DNA from: Ixodes scapularis | Taxonomy: Eukaryota; Arthropoda; Arachnida; Ixodida; Ixodidae | Reading direction: 5' to 3' | DNA length: 64,000 bases | Assembly: GCF_016920785.2 (NCBI RefSeq) | Contig: NW_024609839.1 | Location: 18,229,085 to 18,293,084 of the forward strand | Shown: one piece after another, positions 45,357 to 56,386 of the stretch | How the letters are laid out: each line of letters begins with the position of its first letter | Position numbering within the stretch: position 1 is the first letter of the stretch | Position numbers and translations under genes: made by a program | Notes under the pieces: generated by a model | The model's input: only the letters and a program-made list of their open reading frames with translations | What the model was told of the DNA's origin: nothing | Databases searched by the model: none

Positions 45357-46084
45357 ACAGAAATGTTGATTGTTACTACTTTATTAACGGTGACCCCGAC
45401 GTTGAGGCAGTATTTATTTTTCCTTACAGTTATATAAACCCGATGAAGACAACTACAAGTGCTTTTGTACGAGCCGCAGGATGCAATAGGCCCTTTGCAA
45501 AAATCCCAAAAGCCCGTGCGCGCCGCGCTTCAAATAATGGGAGTCCTCGGTACGCCCCCCCTCCGGCTTCCACGTGGCATACGCGAGCAGGCACAGGTTA
45601 CCACGGCAACAAAGCAGCCGAGTTGGGCCGTTGGTTGGGCGAGCGGCGATCCGACGGCTGCCCCTTTCGTATCCCTTTCTTTTGTACCGGATCTGTCGTC
45701 TGCTGCACCAACGCTTTGTCGAACCTGGTCGAAACCTGCCATGGTTGCGGTGCAAACTAGATGGATTTGGTGACACTTCAATACGTGAAGGTAAGTTCCG
45801 ACGAATAACGTATTGGAATGAGTTCACCTGTCGCGATGCCTTTACGCTGCCACAGATACGGTACGCCGGCAACGACGTACGACTAGGCGGGATGGCTGCA
45901 ACGGCTGCTGGCGGTAGCTGCCGGGACGCGCGCGCAGTCGCGGAGGCGCAACGAGAAAGCGCGTGCGCGTGATCTGTACCGAGGGTTCCCAAAATTTCCT
46001 GCCGTCGTGGCGCTGTACGTTTTGCAAAGGGTCTATTAAGCAATACCAAACACGTATGCCGTAAAGCGACCGTCATCTCGGAAG
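45357..46084. other. Stretch with overlapping frames, no named gene
   Basis: Both strands are open for long distances in this GC-rich part. The minus frame starting MAGFDQVRQSVGAADDRSG (about 45740) reads like protein, but no domain or splice partner is identified. Confidence 0.3.
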
Positions 46085-46290
46085 GCGAGTTCCATCTGAG
46101 GGGAATTTGTCGTATTGTCTTCTAGCAAACGACATACCTAGCTCTTCATCCGAATAGGTGCGCACAACGTCTTCGACGTAACGCCAATCTTGGGCCTCTT
46201 CGCTGGCAAGGCGAATGAGTCGGCGAAGACTTCGCCGAGAACGGCTGCCTCGTCGTCACTCGAGCTGGAGCTAAGTTGGTATCTTCGTCG
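46085..46290 (-). pseudogene. Harbinger-type transposase N-terminal fragment
   Basis: Minus strand gives an acidic serine run (SSSSSDDEAAVLGEVF), then in a shifted frame EEAQDWRYVEDVVRTYSDEE. The layout of an acidic leader followed by 'W.YVEDVVR.YSDEEF...F' is what I recall from arthropod HARBI1-like transposases. The frame changes between the two parts and a stop follows soon, so it is a relic. Assignment is by recollection of the family pattern. Confidence 0.45.
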
Positions 46291-46329
46291 CTGTCGCTGA
46301 TTTCGCTGCTACTGCGTTTTCTTTTACCT

Positions 46330-48095
46330 CCTCAAATTAACTGCAGCGATGTCAGCGCCGCAGTATGCTCGAGCCAGTCGGTCATGACAAGAGGAACGAA
46401 AGAGAGCCCACCCAGAAATCGAAACAAAAAAACAGCGAAACTCCTTCATTCCCCCGCGGCAACGTTGATAACGAAACTGAAATGTTGCGAGTGACTACAG
46501 ATCGTACTCCCCCGAAAAAGGCTGCGCGGAGAACTACTCCGGGTCCGAGCGGTCTGTCCGAGGAAGACACAGTTCAGGCGGCACATTCGTTTCTTACATC
46601 TTTCTGCATGATCACAATCAAAACATCACGTGCACCCTATATTCAACCAGAAAGGGTCACTACATTTAACTCTTACGCGCTTATTAAAACCAGATCTGCT
46701 TCTCGCTACCACTGCTAGGGGATTCTATGGACTACTTCCATAAACCCCTGCGTGCAACACGGCGCACGTTGCTCTTTGGAAACTAGTTTGGCCAGGGAGG
46801 AGAGTGGCATGGTTTCGGTTTCGATCGGCAGCGTGGACTATTAACGGCCGTGATCTCACGTTTTTTGGTCACGAGAGCATCATTTTTGGTCTCTAAACTA
46901 ACCTAAATGGCCAGACCTCGAATCTATAGCATAAGCCCGAGACGTATAGCTTGTCTTCACACATGCTTGTTGCATTTTTCTACACTATAGAGCCTTTCGG
47001 TTTGCGTTTCGAGATATATGTGAACGAGCCAGTGCTGGAAATCTCGACGCTGCGTAGCTCGGGTATCTTGCTTGTCTACGAGTCAACAAGCTGTAACGAC
47101 CAATAAGTTTGCATACATCAAACTCGACCCTTTACAGCTGGTCAGGAAGTTTGTTTTGTGCGTCCATAGACGAAATATTATTTTTTGCAACTACTCTTTT
47201 TCTTAATACGCCTAAGTACGTGAGGTAAAACTTGGGGGCGCCATTGAAAAGCTCAATTTGAACACACATCTTATCTCTTATCTGCACTGACCCGCAGCAC
47301 TGCACGAAGCTAAGTCCCCACCCGCTTGCATTCCACTAATATTCAACATCGCGTACGCACATAAAATTTTTCTGCAATCATATAGGCACATTCCCACACA
47401 CAAACCTTTTTAAGAAAGCAAAAGTCGAGCAATTGTGTGAAGAATGTCGCACCGTTCGCCGGAAGTGCGTCGGACGGGCGTGAACCTCTATGCGGTGTGC
47501 CAAAGGAACGAAATTATTCAAAGCGCATTTGACGGTTGCTAATGGCCGTAATATTTATATGTTTGCTTTCTTCCTGGCTGAGTATGCCGAGATATTTTCA
47601 AACACACCGTTCAGACACAGATCTTGGGCGTCAGTAAAAGCTCGTCCAAAAGGCTTAGCGAAGAGTAGGAGACGCTTGTTGGAGCCTCTGTCGTAGCTAG
47701 CCGACCTCAGCGTTTGCGAAAACCTAATTTCCTATCAGCGTAAAATTTGAGAGGGCGATATATGATGACACGAGGAAGACATCATAGTAATTTGTGTGCA
47801 GTAATTTGTGTGCAAGGAAATTGCCCCAGTTTTCGTTTTGTTTTGTTCGAGAATGAATGTATTGTACATTCGTGAAAAGTCAGATAATCGAAAACTCAAG
47901 CGGCGCATTCGGTCACGGCGTGATAGCATGAAAGGAAGCTGCTCAATCGAAACCGAAACTGAGTGGCCAACTAGTTCCCAGAGGGCACTTCGTCGAAGCG
48001 TCGTGTATTTCTTCGAGCCCCCGTTTCTTTTTTCTTTTTTTTTTTTTATAGAGTAGCACAGTAGCACAATTATATATTTGCGACTTCGTGTTTAG
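46330..48095. other. Stretch with no supported gene
   Basis: No domain, tandem repeat or clear element. Short mirrored frames at 46276-46718 and 47735-48067 only. Confidence 0.4.
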
Positions 48096-48183
48096 ACTAG
48101 AACAGACCTCATCCAACATCGAGCCAGCTGTTGATGGACTTTGCTACACAGCCGATCCAGCATCCAATCCAAAGCCGGACAAG
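48096..48183 (+). CDS. Candidate internal exon
   Basis: A pyrimidine-containing acceptor (CGTGTTTAG) precedes, and a donor CAAG|GTGAGC follows, an open 88-bp segment reading TSSNIEPAVDGLCYTADPAS. No domain is recognised. It could be an upstream exon of the 50-55 kb gene; phase cannot be tested because the partners are unknown. Confidence 0.25.
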
Positions 48184-48967
48184 GTGAGCGAAAACAAATG
48201 GCGAGCGGGACGTTGGCGTGGTTCGCGGCATGGTTCAGGTACGGTGGCTCCAGGGTTGAAAAATTGTATGTGACCGTGGTGGCGAGTGAAAGCGCTGCAT
48301 GTAAATCTATGCGAGGCAGAAGTCGCTTGAAGTTACCGCCTGTGCTTTGATTTTGATGTTCGTGTTCTGTCGGTTTCGTCGTATGTAGGCCTAGTAAACC
48401 AACTTCCGCTCAACAACGCTTTCTGTTGGTTGACTCGACGGTGTTGACGACCCTTCGCCGTATCCCGACGATCGTTTCGTCGGCATGTCCCGCAAGACGG
48501 AGTAGCCGTCAAGTAAGAGAAAGTACGAGCAGCAGGAAAGGGATGCGGCCGCGTATTATTTCGTAGTGGCGAGCGGCGGCACTTTTCTGTTTACGTTCGC
48601 GCACGTTTTTGCATCGGCTTCTGCCCGTTCGTAGTGTAGATGCCCTTTGCCTTTCGTTGCATCGCGCTGTTTCCACGCTTCGAGTCGCACCTTCGGGGCT
48701 CCCGGCCGAGTATGGACGAGTGTCGCGCCGCTAGCCCGGCGAGACTGCGATCGGTCGGCGTTGCCTCCGTGTGTTGTTGTAAGCGTTGAAGTAAAATTAA
48801 GGGGGGGATAGAGTCAATCGTGTACGCGCGCTAGGCGCATTTGTCACTGACTTGGGGTAGGGTGAGGGGAGAAAAGTGGGGGAGAAGATAGAAGTAGGAG
48901 TCGGGCGTCAGGAGCGTCGTCTCACCGTCCCGCTCGCTCGTCATCCCATCGTCGCGCTTAATCCGTG
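48184..48967. other. CpG-rich stretch, possible promoter/first-exon area
   Basis: GC-rich sequence at 48380-48790 includes an ATG at about 48711 (MDECRAASPARLRSVGV) running to a donor-like GTT|GTAAGC. This resembles the start of a gene but is unproven. Confidence 0.25.
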
Positions 48968-49049
48968 AGTGAGTGAATGTGTGTGTGTGCGCGCGCGCGC
49001 GTGCGTGCGTGCGTGCGTGTGTGTGTGTGTGTGTGGGGGGGGGGGGGGT
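48968..49049 (+). repeat. GT/GC/GTGC microsatellite ending in a G-run
   Basis: TGTG, CGCG, GTGC and GTGT runs are followed by about 14 G. Confidence 0.95.
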
Positions 49050-49864
49050 TTAGCACTGGTGGCTGGCACCGCGCGGTGTCCGGTGATCAAGGCGGTCTCC
49101 GGGGGCGACCGCGCCGTGTTGGTGGAGGCATGCTAGCTCGCCGAGACGTTGCTGGCGGGGCATCGGTTTGTGCCGTCCGCGAGACGCTTGTCCGTTATTT
49201 TATTTATCCTTGCATCAGGTTTTAGATTATGACGGTAACCTTGCATTGTTTGCCATACTTCGCAAAGTCGTAACAATTTTTCTGCACGCGACTCCTAGAG
49301 CCGCTCGTCAAATTTTGGGGCACGCAATACAACTTCTTTTTTTTTTTTTCGACACAACATTTTTTTTTTTTTTGCATTATAACTTAGCGGTATATCGAAA
49401 CTTTCTGCTCGTAGCGCAATCACACCAATGCTGAAAAATTCCGCACGTACTGGCTAAACGTCATCATCGTAAGCTCGGCTCGTTTTTCCGAGTTCACATC
49501 AAACAAAACTAGGTTCCTTCTATGAAAATACGATGTACCGTTAAATACCGGGCAAGCGCGCACTCAAACTTTGGAAATAATCGCAAAAAAATGGGGGATG
49601 GGTGCTTGTCCGGTCGTCAATTTTACATATAAATGTACTGTGCGTATTTCCTCAGATCTCAAAAATTTGGTAATGGGCGCATAATGTGGAATGGGCGGAT
49701 GCACGGTATTCTACGGTATGTCCAGGCAGTTAGCGGCATCCTACGCCTTGGTAAGCACAACCGCGCGTTGTGCAGTCCACCACCGGCATGGCACAGGGCC
49801 CCGTCCTTACCTAGCATGTCGTCTTATGCAAGGAATGTATACTTCGTTCGCCCCTAAGCTGAGA
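49050..49864. other. Stretch with no supported gene
   Basis: T-runs at 49340 and 49360; no domain or element boundary recognised. Confidence 0.4.
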
Positions 49865-49866
49865 CT

Positions 49867-49993
49867 AGAATCTCTGCCTTCAGTGCGAGCTCGCTGGCTT
49901 CTGCAGTGCTTTGGTTTTGCGTGCCTGCATGATCGCACTTGTGTTAGCAAGGGCAGAAAGCTTGCGTTGAAGGCGGAGCTTCTAGTCTCAGCT
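49867..49993. mobile_element. TA-flanked MITE, AGCTGAGACTAGAA ends
   Basis: AGCTGAGACTAGAATCTCTG and its inverse at 49965-49993 form ~30-bp ends; both are flanked by TA (49865-49866 and 49994-49995). A TA duplication points to Tc1/mariner-type mobilisation. Confidence 0.75.
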
Positions 49994-50335
49994 TAAAAAT
50001 GAACGGAGTATAGTCGAAACGCCATTGCCATTGCTTGAAAAACTGGATGTAAATAAGCTATTTGCACAAAACCTGGGTATCACGAAACCGTTGCAAGTAA
50101 AAAGCTTCAAAGCATGGTGTAAACAGACCTTTACGCGAAATGAGCACCGTTTTTCTCTTTTACTGCTACTTTTATTATTTGGCGTTACCGGAATGCGACG
50201 CCGTCGTGTTTCATTGTGGCCGTGCATGGGGATATAGCCATGGAGTTATAATATATGCTAAAGGTTGCGAAGACCTGACAGTGTGAAGTAACTTGAATGA
50301 ACATCATGTCTGACCACGCCTTTTATTCTAGTGAG

Positions 50336-53300
50336 GAGGAGTACTGTTCATCGAAGAGAATGACGAAATAACGGTGGCGCCCGTCCCTCTGTTGTGGTTT
50401 GACGTGAGTATGAAACAACGGCGTGAGGCCAAGCAAAATTTTGGGGCGGACATCTTGTCTCGTGTGCGAGCGTACCGAGCACCAGACCCTGACTGGCCTT
50501 CGTTCAGAGCATCAAGTTTGCAGAAATGCAGTAAGTATTATTTTGTACTGTTCCTTTTCACCTAAAGTCCTGATAATGTGCTAGCACACGTTTTTGATCT
50601 GCCCTCTGTTAGCATGCTTGACCAGATTAGCTTCCGTGCGTTGCTCAATTTAGTTAGCTCCAAAATCTTCGTAGTGACACATGCACAATTACAGTGGTGA
50701 CAGAGTCCTTCAATACGCTACTGGGCACAAAACTTTCTCGTAATGCTGTGGGAAAGCATTGCATGCTGCCAAGAATGGCCGTGGTGCTGTCCTAGTTTGG
50801 AGAGGTTCGACGGACAGCGTAGAGGCTTGTTTTTAGGTGCAGCAAGTTTGCTTCGGCGCCGTGCTGTGCAGCTTCTGTTTGTACCTTGAAATGTTGTACT
50901 AATGGCCCGATTTTGGTGTTTTGTGAAATTGAGATCTCGGTAGGCTTGTACTGAGGGAGCTGACCTTCCTTTAACAGACACGTCGCCTGCTAACGTGAGT
51001 AAAGAGGGAGTGCTTGTCTGCCCTAGAGTGTCATTTGCTGCGGGAAACAAGACGCCGTTGCGTCGTCTGCTACCAGAACCGAAGAAAGGTGGATCATCTG
51101 TTACGCGCTGTATGCTGCAAGTGAAACGATAGAAAAAAAGTTGCATTGGGAACTTCTGCTATTTAACAAGGGGCGCAATTGATGACCTGTGCTTTACTTG
51201 GAAGTGCCAATTCATTCTAAAGCATCATATGCCTAGGTGCGAGGTATCATGTGACCACAGAGCAGCCACTTGCAGCCAATTTCGTTTTCTATACCAGGGC
51301 AAGTGTTCTTAACGGGATTCTCTCCCATTCTTAGACGGTTGATAGTTTAAAAAAAAGGCCGTCCTGAAAGCCCAGAAAATGGCAGTTCCAACAGGGTACA
51401 GGCACCAAGCTAGGCCTAATAGGCACGGACCTATACATCAGATTTTTAAACTGGTGCTTATCGCAGCCAAGCGCAGCGCGTCTTGCGTGCATCGCCGACG
51501 AATCAGTATTGTTATTTCCTTTGATTGTCAAAAAACATCATAAAACTTTCTGGAAGCATTCATTTTGACCGTACAAGCCAAAACTGTGAAGTTCTGAAAA
51601 TTGGGGCTGTGTCTCCTTTTCAGAAAGTTTATTTGATTAACACATTTTTTTTATTAAATTTATAAATATTGCATACAAAAAATAATTTCTCTTAAATTTT
51701 TACAAAAATTTGAAACACTCACTGTGTCTGGCAACCGTTCCAAAGCTACCCAAACCATCCGAAACACCTGTAGGTTCAAGCGTTCTTCTGAAACTTCCCG
51801 AAACCCAAGTTTCTGAAAAAGTTTCTTCGCATCATCAGTGCATAATGTTGATCAGCAAAATGGATAATGCTTTCTTATGCTTTGGTTATCTTGCAGCCTT
51901 CGACGTTCAGCTGCTTAGGCCGTGATAGACCTGCACATCCAGAATGGGCACCTACAGCAGCAGAACAGGGAACTGCAAGTCTGTTGGGCTGGTGCTCGGG
52001 CACGTGGTGTCTTTCAAGCACCAGGGAGAGCAGGCGAGGCCCGGGGAACAGGCGACGCCCCAGGAACTGGCCAGGCCTGAACCACCCGAGCTGTTCCTGA
52101 TGCCTCTCCGCAACATGGAACAGCTTATGCTGCAGAAGCGCAGCTGAAGAACTTCACCAACAGGACACTGCCGGTATTTATGTGTCCTCTTTTTCACAAT
52201 ATTGACGGGCATAAGGCTACAATTCTTACTTTGTGGTTTAACTTGGGTTATCTGAAGATTTATGCAAATGGGATTGGAATGTGGACTGAAGCCTTTTACC
52301 GTAACATTTCAAATGGATGCCCACGCAAACTATGTTTTAAGCACGGTCGGTGGCAAATCAAAAATGAGTAAGTTGCCCTACCTTCATTACGGGCCTTCTG
52401 TTATTTATAACAGCAGAGTGCATGCACAGCCAATGCACAATGGAAGGCTATTTATTGTAAGGGGTACCCTTAAACTGAACCGTGCGATAGAATTGTGTCA
52501 AGGTGACGCAACGCCAGTTGCACGTTTTGTAAGTCAGCTTTAGTAGCCTGCGTAAACTTTTTGCAATTGTTAAACTGCGTTTCATAGAGGCTACTGAAGG
52601 GAGAAATGATGGACGGTGGCCACCAAAAATTAAATATTTGTGCATCATTACATTTTTGAACAGTTCTTTCCACCCGAAGGTCATGTAGACAAGAGGCCTT
52701 CATGTGCAACCTCATTGAACGGCATTTTATGTCTTTTTCAACTGCCGCTTTTTGAAATATTTTTAAGTAAAGCATTTCACAACGGGGGAAGTAAAATCGC
52801 CCAACATATATGCCTTTGGGTGCTTACAATATGTCGGCCTGCAAATAATCATAAATCATGCTGATTTGCTACGACACTTCTGCCCGTTATATCCTTAGAA
52901 GTTAAATTCCGCACCTGCAACAACTCTCGCCGTGAGTATGTGTGCGGAGCACACACAAACCTGCCTGCGTGCTTTTTGTGTTTAATGCTTGCTTGACAGA
53001 AGGATCGATATGCTGTAGTATATATTGGGCTTCTTTTGGTTTTGTTCCTGTTCTCACTTGAGGCTATAATCAAGAGATCTAAATATTTAGGGCAATAAAT
53101 TCATTTGTGCTTTCGGCATCTGCTACAGAAGTAAAGGTACATGCTTGAAAATAACTTTTAGCCTGGTCTAAAATCGCTTTTGAGCGTGCCCACCATATGC
53201 GTATGCCCAAACAAATTTGTAAGGGGTTGCCAGATAAATCTTAATTAATTCCATCTTTACATTAGTAGTGCATTTCCAAAATGAGATGTTAGCCAGTCCT

Positions 53301-55616
53301 AACCGAAGGTCACCTTATGAGAGGAAATCAAATTTTCCAAGGTGAAAGAGTAACTGTCATTGCATCCGCCACTTTATTCAGGGGGTGTGAGTGCATGTGT
53401 AGCTCTGTCTCCAGGCATAGCATACGGTAGTCGCGCAAGCGATTATTACACGAGGCGAGCTTGAGCTGAGTAAGTTAGTTCATTGGCCTACAGGGCCACA
53501 ACTGAGTCAGCACTAAACAAAAATATGGAAAGGTAACTACTCATACTGTGCTGCTGTTGCCATTTTTTGCAACTATGATGACGGTTTTGGTCAATTCCTG
53601 CCTTTTTATGCCTTTTTCAATTCCAGTCTTTGTAAAGTCGTAAAATAGGTGATAAATTTGTAGGGTGACTAGCCGGCAGCTAGACTAAGCTTTAACAAAG
53701 TCAAGATGCGCAGGGTCTTGAATGCACTGTTTTGAGAACCACATACATTATTAAAATTACTGAGTGGATGCTGATGGGCAAAGAGGATCCGTCAAAACGT
53801 TTGCACAATTTGAACGTTGCAACGAATTTGACTGACTAATGAGATTTAGCGGAGTATGGAGGGGAATATTTTAATCTTTCTGGTTTCGTCTAAGACAGGT
53901 AGAGATGCCATATATTCTAATATTTTTTATTCTCTCTCTAGTAAATATTGTAACATTTTGATGCATGTATATGTGGCTTCCTGCATTTACCTGGGCATTC
54001 ACATTCTCTTACTTGAGACATGTTCATACCATTGTATCTGCATATAAATAACTTTATTGACATATTGAGAACACATTTTGTCTTTCTAGCAGGAGCAGCT
54101 CGTGTCTCTAGGAGACAGCAAGAACCTGCAGAAGGTGGTACGAGAGATGGTGGGACGCCTGTTCTCAAAGCAAGTCCAGGAGCAGTTCTCCAGCCCTTCT
54201 GGGCTACCAAGGAAAGTCAAGGTTCAAGGACGCCATGATGTGTAAGTTGGTCATCGGTAATGCATATTCTTTACTAGCTATTAAATTGATGGTATCTCTA
54301 TTGGAGCTCAATAGACAAGCACAATCTTTGAAACAGGTTGACAATTAAAGGGAAACTGAAACACTTTTTGACAAAAAAACGAGTTATAGGTGACTTCTGG
54401 CGTATTTTTGTCCTGTGAATCTGAATATCACTTTCGTTTTCCCCGAAGGTGTAACTAGACGCGAGAAAACACGAAAAGCCTCAGAGCAGTCGTGACGTCG
54501 TACTAGGATCTTTGGGGCGCCAAGCACGTGTCGCTCGTGTGGGCGGCGCGTGCAATTGCAAGCTTGCCAGTTGTATTTTTCCACACTGATGCCAGTTGTG
54601 GCGTCTATTTCTGACCTTTTTACAAATACAAGAGTTCACGTGCATAGGTTTGACAGCAGCTGAAGATGAGCGAGAGCAGAAATTCCGAAAACTCCCAGCA
54701 TGACGTCACGCCCCGGGAAGGAGGGGCTTCAGCTGTACTTTAGAAATTAATTTCTGCAGCCTCCGTGCACCAGATTGAAAAAATGAACTCGATATTCGTG
54801 ATCCTGGATGCCATATCAAGACGATTTTGGTGTTCTTCCTCAAATACAGAACAGCTTCAGTTTCTTGTTAAGTCTTGCAATATGCAAAATTTAAGTCGTC
54901 AATTCCTGTCGTTATTTTTTTTTTTTTTTTTAATTTGACTTGCATTTTTTATTATGAATATCTCCTGTGTTACCATTCTCGGAACCTTCATACTGAAAAG
55001 CAGCGTCTTGAAGGAACTGTGAAAAAAGGTTTTTGTTGCTCTTGTCTTGTTATCCTGTTAGTTTCCAGGTTGAAAATCTAATGACGACCATTTAGAGGCC
55101 TTGGTCTGTAGAGTGTCAGTTGAGGAAGTTTTGCTCTTTTTTTAACCACTCATCTCTGCACCCCACCCCTTCTCGCCCTTGCCCCCTCTCGCCCCCCATT
55201 TCAGATTAATAGGATGTTGCGTGAAATAGCCATATGCCTCCATAGAATCTGCACCTTAGCGTGGTAGCCAAACGCACAATCTCCACCTCTGTGGTGCTCT
55301 CTTTCTGTCACCTTTGAATTGCAGGCTAAGTGAGGGACCTATATTTACACAAAGTAAACGCTCACAAACTGCAGTGTGTGAACAGCACCTTGTGTGTAGC
55401 TAATATGCAAGATATTGGCTTCCCCTATCCTTCAACTAATCTGTGTGATCTGACAATTCTCTTTACAGGTGCCATACAAAGTTGCACTCGTGCAGCGTGG
55501 ACGCGGTGCAGAAGTGGCTGATGGGCAGGGAGGCGGGCAAGGGCAATAGAGTTAAAAAGACGGACACTCCACTGGTGGTTCCAACCGCCCTTGACGATGA
55601 GGGACACTCTGGCTGA
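50336..55616 (+). CDS. Spliced gene, unassigned (possible BEN-like C-terminus)
   Basis: Two exons join well: 54090-54241 (acceptor TTTCTAG, donor T|GTAAGT) and 55469-55616 (acceptor CTTTACAG, TGA stop at 55614). The junction restores codon GTG. The joined part reads NLQKVVREMVGRLFSKQVQE ... CHTKLHSCSVDAVQKWLMG, a helix-rich stretch that resembles the BEN-domain pattern but is not diagnostic. A likely upstream exon 50336-50530 (donor GTAAGT) encodes LFIEENDEITVAPVPLLWFD ... DWPSFRAS. A possible coiled-coil exon lies near 51917-51975 (LHIQNGHLQQQNRELQ). The first exon and the middle exons are not resolved. Role unknown. Confidence 0.4.
50531..54089. other. Mostly intronic stretch
   Basis: Apart from the coiled-coil candidate near 51917 I see no supported exon, repeat array or element. 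Frames at 52262-52543 and 52470-52775 mirror each other. Confidence 0.35.
54349..54867. mobile_element. TTAA-flanked MITE, AGGGAAACTGAAAC ends
   Basis: TTAA|AGGGAAACTGAAACAC at the left and a degenerate inverse GCTTCAGTTTCTTG|TTAA at the right (TTAA at 54345-54348 and 54868-54871). It is 519 bp, lies in an intron, has no coding capacity, and the end type matches the 36269 element (AGGGATACTGAACC). Confidence 0.65.
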
Positions 55617-55884
55617 GGAGCTAGCTGCTATGGATGCACGAGTCACAATAAAGAATGTCACGGTAAAAAAAAAATTGTATGTTCCCTTCTTGTACTACCC
55701 ACAATATGCATCTGGGCGACAGATGAATGGGACATGTCGTCTCAACGAGTATACAGTAATTGCCATGAGTATACTGTATACATGGAGAAAGTCAATTGTT
55801 CACACAGAATTGTTTCTTAAAATTGCACAAATACTAAACCGGCTTTTTTCAGTTCAAGTCCAAGTTCAAGTGGGTACACTGAAT

Positions 55885-56248
55885 AACGCATACGCTGGTG
55901 CTGATCCGCAATTTCGCAGGCAATGACCTGCAATTATGCTGGCACTGATCTGTTTTTACGCTGGGACTAATCCGCAATTGGACTGGCTCCGACCCGGAAA
56001 CACGCTGGCACACTGATGGTTTCCTACCGTACCACCGGTTCCATGCCGGGGATCTGTGTCGGGAGCTCGCTGGGAACATCCCGTATTCCCGGCATCCCGG
56101 TTTCCCAATAAGTTCCCAGTACCGGCCGGATTCCGGCATTGGGCCCGGCCAATGTCGCCCCTTGGGGCGTTTCCGGTACTGGCCGGTATCGGTATCCCGG
56201 CAGGCCAATACCGCCCCATCCCCAACCCGGCGTGTTGTGCTACTTGGG
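55885..56248 (+). repeat. CCGG-rich element ending TGTGCTACTTGGG
   Basis: Short imperfect repeats (CTGATCCGCAATT, ACGCTGG) give way to densely spaced CCGG/GGCC words (CGGTACTGGCCGGTATCGG). The block ends at 56236-56248 with TGTGCTACTTGGG. The same layout and end occur on the minus strand at 43582. It lies in the sequence upstream of the SWIM-YqaJ exons. Confidence 0.7.
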
Positions 56249-56386
56249 GACACACATGTATCAGAACCAGCTAGCTGCCCTCTCGTTTCACTCCGCATAT
56301 GTGGATTTGTGTTTAGTTTTGTGCTTGTCCGTCCTTTCTCGTGTTTCTTCCTCAAGTTTAATATGTCATGTATTTTTTTGTTTTAG

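Noticed and set aside
45453..46076. 207-aa minus ORF
   Set aside because: Low-information, arginine-rich translation in a GC-rich patch where the opposite strand is equally open.
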